The position numbers and the translations under genes are program-made. The notes below the pieces were generated by a model that was not told the DNA's origin, did not search any database, and saw nothing but the letters and a program-made list of their open reading frames with translations. A stretch of DNA of 64,000 nucleotides from Echinococcus granulosus (Eukaryota; Platyhelminthes; Cestoda; Cyclophyllidea; Taeniidae): the NCBI RefSeq assembly GCF_000524195.1, contig NW_020170429.1, positions 28,525 to 92,524 of the forward strand, written 5' to 3'. This document shows, one piece after another, positions 50,233 through 63,974 of the stretch (positions are counted from its first letter, which is position 1; each line of letters begins with the position of its first letter).

Positions 50233-53154
50233 CTCTATTTCAAAACGGAGCAAATTTGTAAAAATTTGAGAATACTAACAAATCCCAAATATATTTTAAT
50301 ACAAGTTTTGAGTGTTGGCACCTAAACGGCACCGAGAAAACAACACCAACCTTAGGAATACCCCAGGCTTTCAAATTCCTATTCTTGCCACGACCATCAG
50401 TTGAAGCCACCGATGAATTATAACAAGGTATGCTCAACAACGTCTGTCCTATAATTGCGCGTAATATTTGCTTTTTGCAAAAGATATTTGAAGAAATTTA
50501 TTGGTGTACCCAAAAGTGGGTAGAAAAGCCAGCAATGCTTTATTAACTGGCCGAATTAGTAATACTAGTAACACGAACAGGGTTTCGCGCATGAAATCCA
50601 AATACCAAGTGGAAGCTCATTTTTGTGCAAAGAGGATAATTTTATTTCATCGGAGTGAACCTGTGGCAAGAATTCCCAAATAGGTTTCATAGTTCACTTC
50701 CAAAACTTTGTGCAATTCTCCACTTTACATAGTTATAAGTGGATGATGCCCAGTGAATTTTTTTAGTTTGATCACAGTTACAAACTAATTTAAAATTCAC
50801 TTTTATTTTGGTGCTTTGTGTCATCCCAAAAGTTGCAAGCAGGCTAATTACTGTGGAAGAACACATTAGCAACTTTCAAAACGTCTGATAAGCTATTAGG
50901 GCGGTTCGAGGACCATGCATTGGAGCTGAACAACCTTAAAAAAGCTAAAATTCTAGCAATATTTTGCGNNNNNNNNNNNNNNNNNNNNNNNNNNNNNNNN
51001 NNNNNNNNNNNNNNNNNNNNNNNNNNNNNNNNNNNNNNNNNNNNNNNNNNNNNNNNNNNNNNNNNNNNTGTTTGTGAACTGTATCCCGCAAAAGAAATTC
51101 AACTGTTCCATGCTGCTCAATCCAAGATCATGGCATTTCATATACTGATCATTGGTCATAAGGTAACTGATCTAAAATACTGATTTTATAGAAGGCTAGG
51201 TTTAAACTAGTTTTAAAAGATTAATGTTTCGCAACTATTAATTCTTGCTATTATGTTCTAGTTTCAGTGCTGCTCTGTGATTTATCCATCTTGCTCCCAT
51301 TCATCCCGTAGAGGGGTGAAAGAGGTGAATTTTGTTGACTTATTTACAATCTGCATTTAGGAACTGTAGGGAGATGCATAAAAGAGTTTTCCAAATTAGT
51401 CATTTCTGGTGCAGGTTTAGCTATTGGCAGCATTCTCTTAGGGCGGGGAATAGGGTAAATGTCAAAGTTGGGACTCAACTTCAGCCTCCCCTTAAAATTT
51501 ATCCTAAATTTTATCATCTGCTGCCAATACCTTTTTTTCTTTTTCTCTCTGTAATATTCATGCATAAAGATACAAACTTTTGTACTTTAGGACCGGATTA
51601 GTTTTCCGCCTCTACCTATGTAATTCCTCCAGACATTTCTAAACTCCTAGCAGGCCAAAGTACTTCTAAGAGACATATTACCATCTCACAGAATGATTAG
51701 AAGTCTACTAGCATTCCTGGTGACTATATGACAGAGCAATATTATGGTTCTCGGGGATTGATATGCTTGCGTATTTTATTAAGCAGTTGAACAAAACGTT
51801 AAACCATTACGTTATTTTAACTGCTATTTTTAAAGTTACGTTCTTCGATTCCAAACATTCTTACAGGCTACGTCACGTAAATTTATTTCTTATAAATAAT
51901 TTGTTTTTACGAAACAATGCATTTGTGTTTAGCTAAGTTGTTGGGATGCATTTAATATGCAGAAACAAATGAAGCAGTCAGCTAGTAGTAGCACCAACGA
52001 ATTAACCGGCTCGAATTCGCGATCAAAGACTTGGGGTAAGGCCTAGCCCATCTGAAATTAATTCACACTGTGCGCTCCAAAGCGAGGACGGCAAAGGAAT
52101 TGTGTGCATGCTGCTTAAACGAAACATAGGTAATGCTTTAACGATTTGTTTGTTTCTTCATCTTGTATACGCGGGTACTTAAAGCCCGCCAGCGGTTTTA
52201 CCACAGCTCCTCTGTACATTAGCCATGCACTTTCTGTCCTAGAATTATTACTTCTCGCGTCTTCAAGATGGACATGGAGCGGTAAACAAGCTCACACACG
52301 TGAATGCTTAATATGTGGAGGCTACTATCTATCTGAGTCGAGATGACCTTAACTTTGCGACAGAGACGAGGACTTGTCGCCAAAGGGTAAATGTGGAGGA
52401 GTGGTAATCACTGCATAATTTGAAGGGCATTAAATAGCATTGAAAAGGACAGGACGAACAAACAAATGTCCCCCAGGCATTCTTTTATAAAAGGATCAAC
52501 TAAAAGTAGCCAGTAAAAGGCTGAGGGCACTACGCGAAATCCGTTCTAAACCAAATTTAAAGTTACTAAATCGACAGAACAAATAGTACAAAATGGGCGA
52601 ATCTTTGACCATTTATATTGGGCACTTGATTTATAATAAACTGTCAAGCAAAATGTAATTTCTACTTGACTCACTTTACTCTTCCGGGTAGGAAACAAGT
52701 TCAGAATGCATGCTAGATTAAAAAATCAGCAACACAAGTTCAAAGAAGTGGGGGCTAATTTTAAGTTTACCAATGCACCAACCTTTTATTGGTACGCTTT
52801 GATCTATCATACTTATAATACTCGTTTTCTTCAAGCGCCGATTTAGTGTTGCAATTTACGTTGAAATTGCATGCCAGTAGTCAAAGTGAATTTTTCAGGA
52901 AACCAGCACAGGTATGTATTCCTACAAAATGAAAATTTTGCTAATGTGCATAAAACAAAAAGCGGCATCTTCTACATAGCAATTTGAGTGAATACAGTGA
53001 GAATAATATCGTCTTTGCATCCAGTATCAATGGCATTGTATGGATTGGCTCTAATCTAAGGTCATGGTCACTACGGACGCTTTCAATCGTGCACCAATAG
53101 TTGGCGCATATTTGGTTTGTCGACGTCTTCGTGCATTCCATGCGTTGATCAAAA
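50233..53154. other. Divergent spacer between the citron-like gene and ARMC9
   Basis: About 2.9 kb holding both promoters and one assembly gap. AT-rich. A minus ORF at 51344-51565 is lysine/proline-rich but has no match. No gene called. Confidence 0.55.
50969..51068. other. Assembly gap (100 N)
   Basis: Exactly 100 N bases; true length unknown. It lies between two genes and interrupts none of the coding models. Confidence 0.99.
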
Positions 53155-56100
53155 ATGAGTAATTTCCAGGATGAACAGAACTTAAATCGTGTGCACCAAC
53201 TGATCGATGAGGTATCCCGAAATGTGCTCATTTGTTTCTTTTAGTTTTTTGACTACTACAGTATGGACAAGACCAGAAATAGTTTGGCTGAAGAGTGGCA
53301 AATGGTAAAAAATGAAAGAACTGGTTTTAGAGATGATTGGAAGGTATAAAAACAGTTGAATTTAAAATGTCAGGTTTTTTTACTTAAAGCCTTTGATAAA
53401 GGTGACTTCCAGGACTTTCGTAATTGCTGGAACGACCACTTCGGTGGAGATTCCGGGGAGACCATGAAAGTTCGACCTTTAGAATTCTATTTGCAGCTTT
53501 ATTTTATCACTGTCAACTGGGATTCAGACTCTGAGGTGCGCACACCTTTTTGCCTTTGATTTTGCTTAGGTCAAACGGAAAGAGCGTCTTCAAGACTTCC
53601 GAGAATTTCTGGACACAAAGGGCAAAGTGTTGAGTCAGATTTCCGAGTTCCTACCATTCTTTGCATTCCCGTACGTAGAAAATCCAAAACTGCACCCAGT
53701 ATACCGAGAGTTATTTGAACCAGACTGGAATGGTGAATTAAAGCGCAAACTGATGGCTTTTCTTGAACCTTCTAAAGATGATAAGCGCCTGCTGCCGAAA
53801 ATACTGTCTTTATCATCCCGACCCAAGGAGGTTCCAAACAATCAGGAAAGGCAACTGCAGGTTATTCTTTAAGTCATATTCCAGTATTTGTCCACCTAGT
53901 TGAGTTCTACCATAGAATTGTGTCTGTGTTTTTAGACTAAATTTTATGTGAATGCAACCAACATGAAATGTATATAGAACCAATTTACATATTTGATGTT
54001 TGCAAGTTTTGTTGTGTGGGCAAATAATGTTGTAAATATGGCTTTATGAACATTGAACAAAATGCAGGCGCAATGTGAGAATTTACTAAAAGGAAACCAT
54101 TTTATTTTCAAATCATAGTGCTTTTTGACTGTAATTGACCCCAAAAATGCATTGTAACTAAATAAAGTTAATCTTTAATAGTTTCGCATTGCTTACCTGC
54201 ATATGAAACCGAAATTAGGTTTACTTTCCTCTTATAGCTATGCGTGTGCAAAATAATCAGTTAACTAAACCTGCATATGCACTAAAATTTATACTGTATA
54301 AACATCAAGAAGTGGGAACGGATAAAAATGTCAAAGTAATCAAATGGAGTAAAAGTATTAGGAATCTATAATAAAATGTCTGAGCTAAAAAGTGGTCAAT
54401 TTATAGCCAGTAATTTGACATTCATCCCATTGCGGAAGGCTTACGAACTCAAAATTGTCCACTTCCATGTTTTTATCGACAAACTTAAGCACTTTGGGTC
54501 CACAACACTCGAGTTGCCTCGTAGGTTATGCGAGTCTTAAAACAGTTTTCTCGTAAACGTGCGTTTGGGCTGAAAGACCGATAGCCTCTCTGTTACTCTT
54601 GTAAGGATTAAATAGCTGGTAAACGAAAATGATCAAGTAGTTGTACCTCTAGCTTAAATAAATACATCATTTCTATGAGACGCTCCATTTAGATTTGTTC
54701 ATTCCAAAGCATTCCAATATTTTCTATCTTTACCGAATCGCCTAGTTGTGTTTTGGAATTCTGCCATCTCGGAGACTGCTTTGCCAGTGGAACTGTGGAT
54801 ATAATTAAAACAAGTATTCCCCGCAAGTTCAGACAGCTTCTTATGTTTTAAAATCGTCTAGACGATGCAGAGCAGTGAGTGTTTAAACCACTAACTTATG
54901 GTACTCTAGCTACTAATAAAGGTATTAGCTGTGCTATCTGCATACAAAAAGGTTAAGAAGCTAGTAGCCATTGGATAAACAGCATTCCATGTCGTCGTTG
55001 TTGAGTCGTGTCGCAAGAGACTTAAAAAGGTCTGCGTCGAACCCCACAGAACTGCTTAATCGGGAAGATGTAATTGAACATAATTATGTAAGTAGGAATA
55101 TTATGAATGCACAGAAAGCTAGAACACTACTGACGTAAGTGCCAGGCGAAGAACTCTGTGATAACAACCAGCAGTTGAGGGGGTCCGCGTATGATTATGC
55201 ACGCTTTCGAGAATACCCTAATCACATCCATCATTGAAGAACCGGCTAGTGAATGAAAGTTAACTAACCAGCGATACCGTGTTTAAGCATCCCAATTACG
55301 TCCACAGTCGTTGTTATGTCCTTAAAGTGCGGTTAAAGCGCTATTCACAGGTCGCCGGCTTACAGATTGGGATTAGCCCCGGAATCGTATATACGGCTAA
55401 AACAGTGGTCATAAGGTAGCTCCTTTTCAATCCATTTGAAACTTTCCATTTTTCCAGAATCGCCTCGCAGACGCTGAGCGACGGGTAGCCCAATCCCATC
55501 AGCGTTTCACCAAAATCCAGAATGACTATCAGACCCTGCTGGGGATCACCACGGATCTGGTGGACACACTAGAGGGGGCACTGCGAGGCGATCACATCGA
55601 GCCCAATGTGTTGCAGCAGATCTGCTCACGTCTTGTCGCCTCTCAACGTGCTCCTGGTGGTGGTGTAGGTAGTAGTGGTGCCTTTGGAGACACCCTCACG
55701 CAGGCTCACACCTATTCCACCAATTTCAGCTACGGTGACACGCTTCGACAGTCACTTTCTCTGCGACTCCCGCAGGAAAGTGGGGGGTTAGTTATATGTG
55801 AGGTGACAATTGCTAGTAACTCGACAGGCGTGATTCCAAAGTACTTCTTTGATGACGCTCTTTGATACAAGTAGCTTACTTTAGCACTAATTTGAAGCAG
55901 TAGGTCTTACTTCATCTGTGTCTTTCTAATTTTCGCTTCAGATATCAGCAAGAATGGGGAACAGCGGAGCTTGATTTTGACAAGATAAATGACGCTCTAA
56001 AGGGTCCAAATCAGACACAAATCTGGCGTCTTTTACAGGCCCTTCGATGGGTAGGCTTGATCTGGTCTTGTACATTTGTACAAGCCACTGCAAAATAATA

Positions 56101-59100
56101 AGCTAGGCAGCGCCAATGCTAAAGTCTGCCACCGCTTATTTCCATTACTAAATGATCAGATAATTTCAAATCATAATGGAAATTCCACGGTTAATCAGTA
56201 AACCAATGATGTTGTCTTCAGTGTCGATCTCCTCATGTACTTCCCGTTATTTTGACGCATACCACCTTCCTCTTACCTTGAACTCCTACATCAGTAGATG
56301 TCAGCTGAATCTGACAAATTCTGATTCGAGCTCGTCCACCTTACGTACCGACTCTAACTCGATTGTAGAACCTGACTTATTGTACAATTTGTTGGGTAGA
56401 ATTTGGAGAAGATTACATCTATGTCAGCGGAACGCAATTTTCACTTGACTCACATAGTTCTCCTACAATTCAGCGCCTAACCAAGACAAACGTCGAGCTG
56501 CGAGAGGCCTATCTGACCGAGTTCATCGGTCACGACCTCCTCGATTTAACCCTCTGGAGTGATGACAGCCGTCGACAGCACCACTTGAGCGTGCTGGAGC
56601 ACTGTCTCTGCAGCGTGTCCCCCAAGGTCACTGAAACGACCTCCCGATTAGTCAATGCGCTGGCTTCCCTATCTCGTGGCCGCGCCTACCTCGCTCAAAA
56701 TGTTGCGGTGGTCACTCTACTGAGTCAAGAGATTTTCCGTCTCGAAGGTGGTCACGAATCCGCCACAAGGGAGAATCTTATTGGTGCTTTACAGAAACTC
56801 AGTCTCAGGTGCGTCTGTACCGTTTACTTGAGATCATAGAAGGGCTTGTAGTCATTTTCTATGCAATTACTGAGATTGCATATTTCCCTGCCTATCCGCT
56901 GGCTACAGGTTACTGACCTAAATCTGGCCTTTGGGGGACAAATATGGTGCTGCGATTGGGTGCGTAAGAAACATATAATTGAACTTGCAAGCTGTCATCA
57001 AGTATGGACTTCATTCAAGCAAATTAGGAACTTTCTGTCTTACAGAAATACGGTGAAAGTGATGCTATTTTGGCTGTAGCAGTAGGTGTATCTTAATACA
57101 TACTAAAAGCAGGCGTACATGTTGTAGGTTAGTCCAATCCAAACACTCCCAGTTAAGATGGAATGCAACAGTGGTGCTGTGTGAATTGACCGCACAATCA
57201 GCAGTGAAGTTTCTTATAAAGGATAGTGCAAAACTCTTGGATATGTACTAAAATTCTTGAGCATAATAAGGTGATAGGGCATTTTTGGTAAAACATTCTA
57301 GTGATGTAAACGATTCAAAGACGCCGCGTCATGGTGGTTTCCAGCTCATGGGTTCCTTTAGCGATGCATAAGAGCATTCAGCTGTTGCGTGAAGCGATTG
57401 ATTCTGGACGCCTGCTGTAAAAGCGATCAGGAGGCGGTTCTTCATATGAGAATGTTGAACATAATCGTCCTTGATTGTTCACTTTTTGGAATTGTTAGTG
57501 CTCCAGATGACCGGGTTGCATTAGGTCAGCTCAATTGTAATGACAAAATGTCGAATGCTTGGTTAAATAAATAAGTATTGACGGGGTAACGCTCGGCAAG
57601 AAACGCCCTTTCTATTTCCTAAAAGGTGACATTTCCCTTCCAAAACCGGAATTTTAGACTTGGCGTGAATACTCCTTTCATATGGCCTAATCTCATCAAA
57701 CTCTAGTCCGTATGTCTGTTAGTATTTCAGCATACATTTACACTTCAACAATGTTAAGTCTTTTATTTACCTAACAATTTCCTTAATTTCCCATTACTTA
57801 CACTTTAGCCAGGAAATTGCAAGCCACCCAAGCAGCATTGAGAATTGGTGGGCTTCACATTATAAATATGAAAATGATAGCGTCATTATTGTTTGTCGTT
57901 GCTAGGCAATGTCCAACAACACTAGTCCTGTTGTTATAATGTACAGGAAACGAGCAGCTCTCCGCATCGTTCTAGAGAGCTTTGGGTGACAGCAAGGGAA
58001 GCCTTCCTCAAGTTTTCAATATTCTGCGTTCAAAATATTGAGATTTGCAAACAATAAAACACGACGGGACAAATGGTTGCTTAATGTTTGACAATCCAAA
58101 AACAATCATGGTTAAGTTCCACAATGATGAAATGGCCTTTAATTTTATGCGCTTAATTTTTCGTTTGCACATTTGAGTTACATGAAGAGGAAGTGGTTAA
58201 AAAGGCTTGAAAGGTTTGTTTTAAGCAATAGTAATCTGGTCACGTCTCTGAAAATGTTCATGAAATGATAAAAATTTCTGAGTAGATAACGCCGATATCG
58301 GCAGACATTTGATAAACGTGGAGATCACTTACGTTTTAAATAAAAAGTTCTTCAATACTTCTTATGGAGAAAGAGATGTGGTATAAGAAGGCACTTTCAG
58401 AAAGGCTGGAGAATGACTATACCCCGCATTTTCAGACGCTCCATGCAGACAAAGATGACGGAGTTGGGCATGGTGGAGTGGCTGGTGGATCTCCTCGAGG
58501 ACACGGACAGTCTCTCTGACTACAGCCTCGAATATGCGGTTGCGCTTTTTATGAACCTCTGTCTCCGAACCGCGGGTAATTTATCACAATTTTAAGGACT
58601 AGGCCAAACTGCTATTTTTTGGCTAGAAATGGCTTGATATTGGAACCATATTTTTAATTATAACCGATGTATGCATACGCGCGACCCACTTCGGTAAACT
58701 GATCAGATTTTAGTAAACAATACGTGATTTTGGCATCATTTTGGCGGTCGTAGACCGAATTTCCTCAAGTTCGGCCAGTGGCCCAGAAGGCCAACTAGGT
58801 GGCTTGTTGGGGCTCGTTCTACTGTGGGGTGTACTTGTGAGACCGAGTTGTTCTGTTTGGCCTGAAAATGGCAAAAATGGGTAATTATGAACTTAGAATT
58901 CGGACACACTTGAACTAGACACTCCTTTTAAAATATTACTCTAAAAACCCACTTGTTTTTTTTTTTAAATTCGGTAGAATTGCTGGGCAAGGTCTAATTG
59001 GTATTCACCTGGGCCTAATTTTTATTCCGCATCTTTGAAAATAAGCTGCCTACGGAGATAAAATCAGTGAAGTAAATTGGCTTTGACTTTAAAAGGTCAT

Positions 59101-62100
59101 CCATATTTGTTTAGACGATTACAACTTTTGAGTCGTGTTTAAATTTGGAATTTAAAACCACATTCCCAGAAGACGATTGAATTATTGGATCCATTGTAGA
59201 TTGAGATATTTCTAACCAATCCAAAAGTAGAATTAATTCACTTAAGTAAAATCAGTATTATCCAATTATCAGACTTTAGCGTCTCGAGACTTCTTTGAAG
59301 ACCAAGGAAGACATAATACTCGGGCAGAATGTGCATTATCGGCGCACGGAAGAGCTGGAGGCTACTAATGTCACGCAGAAGCCATTCTGCCTAATGGAAG
59401 TATAAAGGCGGAGCCTCAAGTGTCCTTGAAACCAAAATGAAGAGTTGAACAAATAACCAAAACATTGCATGTGCCGCACAACTTATTTTAGGTACAAAAC
59501 TGGCCAGTGAATAAAAAGGGGAATTAACATCTGATTGGCCTCAAAGAGCAAACTAACGTGGCTAGACCTTGAACCTAGGCTCAAGTGATTTTTCCCCAAA
59601 GCAAAGCACCGTCTAATGCTTACCTGTAAAATTAGTTTTAAAGTAATATCATTGTGGGAAATGAAAAACAAAGCGTTCAATAGTAGGCTCAATTTCTTTG
59701 CAAAAAATACGCCTAAATTATATTGATGAGGGTGTGTTCTGTCATTGTAGCCATTCAGTCTTAACAATCTATTCAACTTTGAGGTCAAAAGACTTGAATA
59801 TTCTTAAATTTGAAACGTAAACACGTTGAGTTTCAACCATCCTTACACCACTCTTAACGAAAGTAATGATTTTATACGATTCAGCATCTTATCCAAGCAA
59901 CTTGGCATTGAGATGCACAGCCTTACTGTGAGATTCACACGAGATTTCCGCGAATTCTGCTTTTATCTGAGGTTACTCTTTAGAAGCTAGCACTACCCAC
60001 CTGCACTTCTATCTCCCTCTTATTTTCTTGCTGTCCGTTCTGGCTCGGCTGTTATCGTGAGGTCGTCGTCCGTTGGAGTACTATTGTCAAGGGAACATGG
60101 AGAATGAGGAGGAGATGAGGTAGTGCACATCTTCTCATGGTCCAGTTTTGCGGTGCGCAGTTATAAGGTCTTTCCACTGAGGAAGGTTTTCTTTCACACC
60201 TTCGACTTTTATCAAGCAGGCAAATTGGTAAATCCTAGTCGAACTTGTTGCTTGGTCTCCAAAAAGTGAACGACTGAAGCTTCCAAGCTCCAAACATACA
60301 CACAAAGTCATTTAGCAAGTATAGAGGACAAAATGGTGCATATCTTCTCATCATACATCAGTCAGTCAGTAAGTCACTTGAATTAGGCGTAAATCAACTG
60401 CTTTTGCACCACCTACCTTAAACCCCACTGAAGCTTGATCTTGACTCTTTCACCTCTGATGACCTCAATCCATGATGACACTTAATTCCTCCTCACCACC
60501 AAGATTAGAGAGTCTTCCTGAATGCAATACGCTCTTGGGTGACTCGTTGCCAGAATCTTTCAAATTGTTTATTTAAATCATTTCTGGGTGATAGGTCATG
60601 CTGCTCAAGGACCAGGCCTTCTCCAAGTAAGGAAAGCCAACTTTTGCAGCTCGTCATTTGAGTTTGACTCGATTAATGAAGCGAATGTACTTATTTATGG
60701 TATAAATGAGTTGCAGCATGCATTTGACAAGTTGCTACAAGTTACAAGAGGCTATCTTATCGAGCGTTGACAAGCCCTAATCGTTCAGCCATCCAAAAGT
60801 TTTTTTGTGGTGAACCAGGTCTTTGAAGAACGTGGTTTCTTAAAAGTAAGTAGGATCAGTTCAAATCAACTCGATGTTGAGGTAAGCACGCAAACTTGGA
60901 ATTTAGTTCTTTTTATGAAGGATGAGGAGAGATTCGGAAATGAATGAATGAATAAATGAAACCCGGTTTCTCTTATAGGTAAAGCGCGCTGCGTTCCAAT
61001 GGCCGACCGGGTGCTCAAAGTTCTAACTGATCTGATCAGTCATGAGAACACCAACATTCTCTCCTACGTGAACGGGGCCCTTTTTTCACTTCTAACTCGA
61101 CCGGAAATACAGGCCACTGCTGAGTCTATGGTAGGCATTCTTACCGCGAGTCAACTAATAACACTCTTTGAAAATAACCTCAATTGTGTCAGCAGTTCGC
61201 AAAATATTATGAAGATCATGCATTGAGTATTTGACATCGTTAAGCTAAACGATCGCATCAACGTGATATCCTTGGTCAAAACTTGGTGATAGGATCTAAT
61301 GCTCCGTTGAAACCCTGCATTTCTTCAGACACTCGAATCAGCTATGCTTGAAGTAGATCATTCAGTGATCAATAGAAGCTTAATTTTCCTTAAGTTGTAG
61401 GAAAGTCGGAAACTAAGGACGCAGCTTTACGTATCACACTGCAACTATAATAACTCTCACCCCACCGAAATACTAGAACAGTCGGATAGTATTTAAAAGC
61501 GTTTATTTCATATGAACGTCTACAAGAGCAAACTATCCACCCTTTACTTAGCGATGATAATGAAGTAGAAAATTTCATTTTCACTCATTGATTGTTTGCA
61601 TGGAACTTGCGCTATGCGGAACCTGGAAGATTGAATGCAGCGCCCAGCATGCTCATTGGGAAAATGTTTGCATAAAATGGGTTGAAGTAACCGGGAAGTC
61701 GACAGACGAATCACTGATAGATAAGGGGATCATCTATACCCTGATATAGATGGCACGACTCACTGTAGCCAGACACTCCATGTGTAATTGGATTCTAACT
61801 TCTTTTGCAGGACTTGGAGGGTATTTTGTCCTGTTTCATGCGAGAGGATCAACAGGAGCTGAATCGTCAGTTTGAATACACATCATCAAACAGATGCATA
61901 CGAGTGCGTATGAGACCCAAATTCCCTTCACCTCCTTAAATTGTAGAAAAAATTGAGGAAAGTCATTTGTTGTTTGGCTTTTAGGTGATCACAATGAAGA
62001 CGGCGCCTCCGACGATGACGAAAATGACGATGATGACGACGACGATGAGGTTGCTTTTTGGACATTTTGGTGCCAAAATTGAGCATTTTACAAACCTAAG

Positions 62101-63974
62101 ATAGGCAAACTAATAAATAGGGTTATTTTTTCATACTTTTCTCCTGAGAACGGCGAGAGACAGCTCCTATCACCCTGCAAACCTGATAATAATCCATCAT
62201 GATCTGGAAATATCCCAATGCATGGATATAAGCTTCCTAGATCAACTTAGAGGAGATCAAATATTATTGTTTAAGATCTCATAACACGTTAGATTCAAGG
62301 CTGAAAATTCGTTTTCATTCCATCAGACTAGACCTTGAGTTTTCCTGCCTCCACGAAATCCCTCCCTTTCTTCTCCTCATCACGAATACACCCAAACTGA
62401 GCACCGCTTCTCTGAAAGACAATTGTAGCTGTTTTATTTGATCCAATATAAGTAACCCTCAGCGGATAGGTGGATTCCATTTAGTCTTGCCGCACACACA
62501 GCTTCTACCAGTTGCTATGGGAGAGGAGTTGGGAGTTAGCGTGTGGCGTCGGGTCTTGTCACTGTCTTCGGTCGTGATGAGAGGTGTCGATTACTTTTAG
62601 GTCATATTTAAATGGTAACATTATAGCAACCTGGATCTATTTCCTCCATATTTCAAATACGATGAGCCAGATATCAAACAGTAGGTGGCCCAGAGTCCCA
62701 GCCTCACCAATCACAGTATATTATTGCATTTCCATTTTGAATAATTTTTACCATACTATATCTACTGTCAGTGAGTGAAAAGAATGTGACGCATTGTTTC
62801 TGGACCTTTTTATATGTCAATAAGTTCAGAATCAGCTTATCAAATCATTGATGTGAATGGGGTCATGTTGTTAAAATATGGTCGGTCAGGGACCTTTTAA
62901 CCAGCCGGAAGTAAATTGGACGGATCATTCTGCTAATCATCTTATCCGTCTCCTTCTCCCACTAGGAGGATGGAGCACAAATGGAAAGTGATATAGATCG
63001 CGGTGATGATATCACAGACAACAAGGAGAATGCCTTAGAGGGGTCCGTGGTGGGTGAAAATCTCCTTAGGGAGCGTTTTTTGAAGAAATCGGCAGCAGGA
63101 GCAGTAGATGGCAAGAAGGCGGGGAGGTCTGGCGGAACCTCCCCACTGTCGCTGCCTCCACCATCCTCATCACAGCCGCCTCTGCCATACGGTGGTCACG
63201 TGCGCCACACCGAGAATGACGCGGTAGTGAGCAACAACGTCGGTCTCCTTCGACGGCCTTCCACACCTAGTAGGAAACGATTCTCTGGCTCGCATATACC
63301 CAAGCCCGTCACCACGACCAAGCAACAGACTTCTCGGTCAGTCAGTTACTTAGATTGTGCATGATAGTTCCTCAGCCCGAATTAGAATGTGAATCATCTC
63401 TCCCAGCCTTATAAACAATATGACAATAGCAGCCACGGTAAATGAACAGTCTTTTTGCAAATACAGCATCGAGTCTGTGCTCTGTTGTTGATTACTGAGT
63501 AGAGAATAATGCGCTTTCCTGTTTCTCAATCTTGCCTTTTGGAATGATGCTAAAAACTAAAATCTATTTAAATAATTATAATCGACTTTTGTTGTCTTTT
63601 TGAAGGTGTATGTTTCCCGCTGTACGATTATTCCTCCCCAATTTTGATCTGCAAGAGGCATTTGAGAATTGTTAAATAACCTTGATTTTTTAATCATAAA
63701 GTAGTAGTTGCGCACACAGACATGGCGTAGAAGTCAGACTGGATTCTTTTGATTGCAGATTATCTTCTAAGACACATAACAGACCCCCACAAGTCGTGGA
63801 AGAGACTCCCACAAGAGGTCGAATCGCAATGCAGCATACAGGTACATGTTCCAATCCCTCCCTCCTTCCTCCGTTCATGGTGTTTCATTTCTCTTTATCA
63901 TAGAAGTACTTTACTGAAGCGGTTGACATTCCTTAGGCACCAGAAAATACAGCTGCCGCATCCAACAGAAGTAA
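53155..63974 (+). CDS. ARMC9: ARMC9, LisH and armadillo-repeat ciliary protein
   Basis: ARMC9 is a centriolar/ciliary basal-body protein; loss causes Joubert syndrome in humans (established knowledge). Fourteen exons: 53155-53211, 53245-53343, 53374-53535, 53570-53860, 55458-55786, 55942-56050, 56474-56808, 58436-58575, 60979-61130, 61811-61907, 61985-62049, 62966-63336, 63759-63841, 63937-63974; 775 residues (human about 820). The LisH motif is split by intron 1 ([18 protein letters not shown]). Then come [31 protein letters not shown] and [18 protein letters not shown]. The armadillo region includes [55 protein letters not shown] and [10 protein letters not shown], each collinear with human. 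An acidic run ([14 protein letters not shown]) matches the human SDDDEDEDDEED. The tail is disordered. Exons 5 and 10 needed a chosen donor (GG|gttagt and GTGC|gtatga). The last exon and stop are least certain. Confidence 0.92.
53861..55457 (+). other. ARMC9 intron 4, 1.6 kb
   Basis: Between CAG|gttatt and ttccag|AAT. AT-rich. No repeat or gene seen. Confidence 0.7.
56809..58435 (+). other. ARMC9 intron 7, 1.6 kb
   Basis: Between CTCAG|gtgcgt and tttcag|ACG. Only chance ORFs (56861-57079, 57389-57574). Confidence 0.7.
59280..59440 (+). repeat. Dispersed SINE-sized repeat, copy 6
   Basis: Head cgagacttctttgaagacca, then gaagacataatactcgggca, gaatgtgcattatcggcgca and agctggaggctactaatg. Very close to copy 4 at 23555 in the first 90 bases. 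Confidence 0.65.
60939..60960. repeat. AATG/AATA tetranucleotide microsatellite
   Basis: aatgaatgaatgaataaatg, just upstream of ARMC9 exon 9. Confidence 0.8.
61131..61810 (+). other. ARMC9 intron 9
   Basis: Between TCTATG|gtaggc and tttgcag|GAC. Reading through the donor gives 32 unrelated residues and a stop; splicing instead restores [13 protein letters not shown], which matches MEDILRCFIKE in human. Confidence 0.75.
62050..62965 (+). other. ARMC9 intron 11
   Basis: Between GATGAG|gttgct and cactag|GAG. No coding signal or repeat recognised. Confidence 0.7.

Larger units (their letters stand above)
58576..60978 (+). other. ARMC9 intron 8, 2.4 kb
   Basis: Between GCGG|gtaatt and cttatag|GTA. 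Carries copy 6 of the dispersed repeat at 59280-59440 and an aatg-type microsatellite at 60939-60960. Confidence 0.7.

Noticed and set aside
61131..61226. Read-through of ARMC9 exon 9 ending KIMH and a stop
   Set aside because: A good donor (ATG|gtaggc) and the homology resumed in the next exon show it is intronic.
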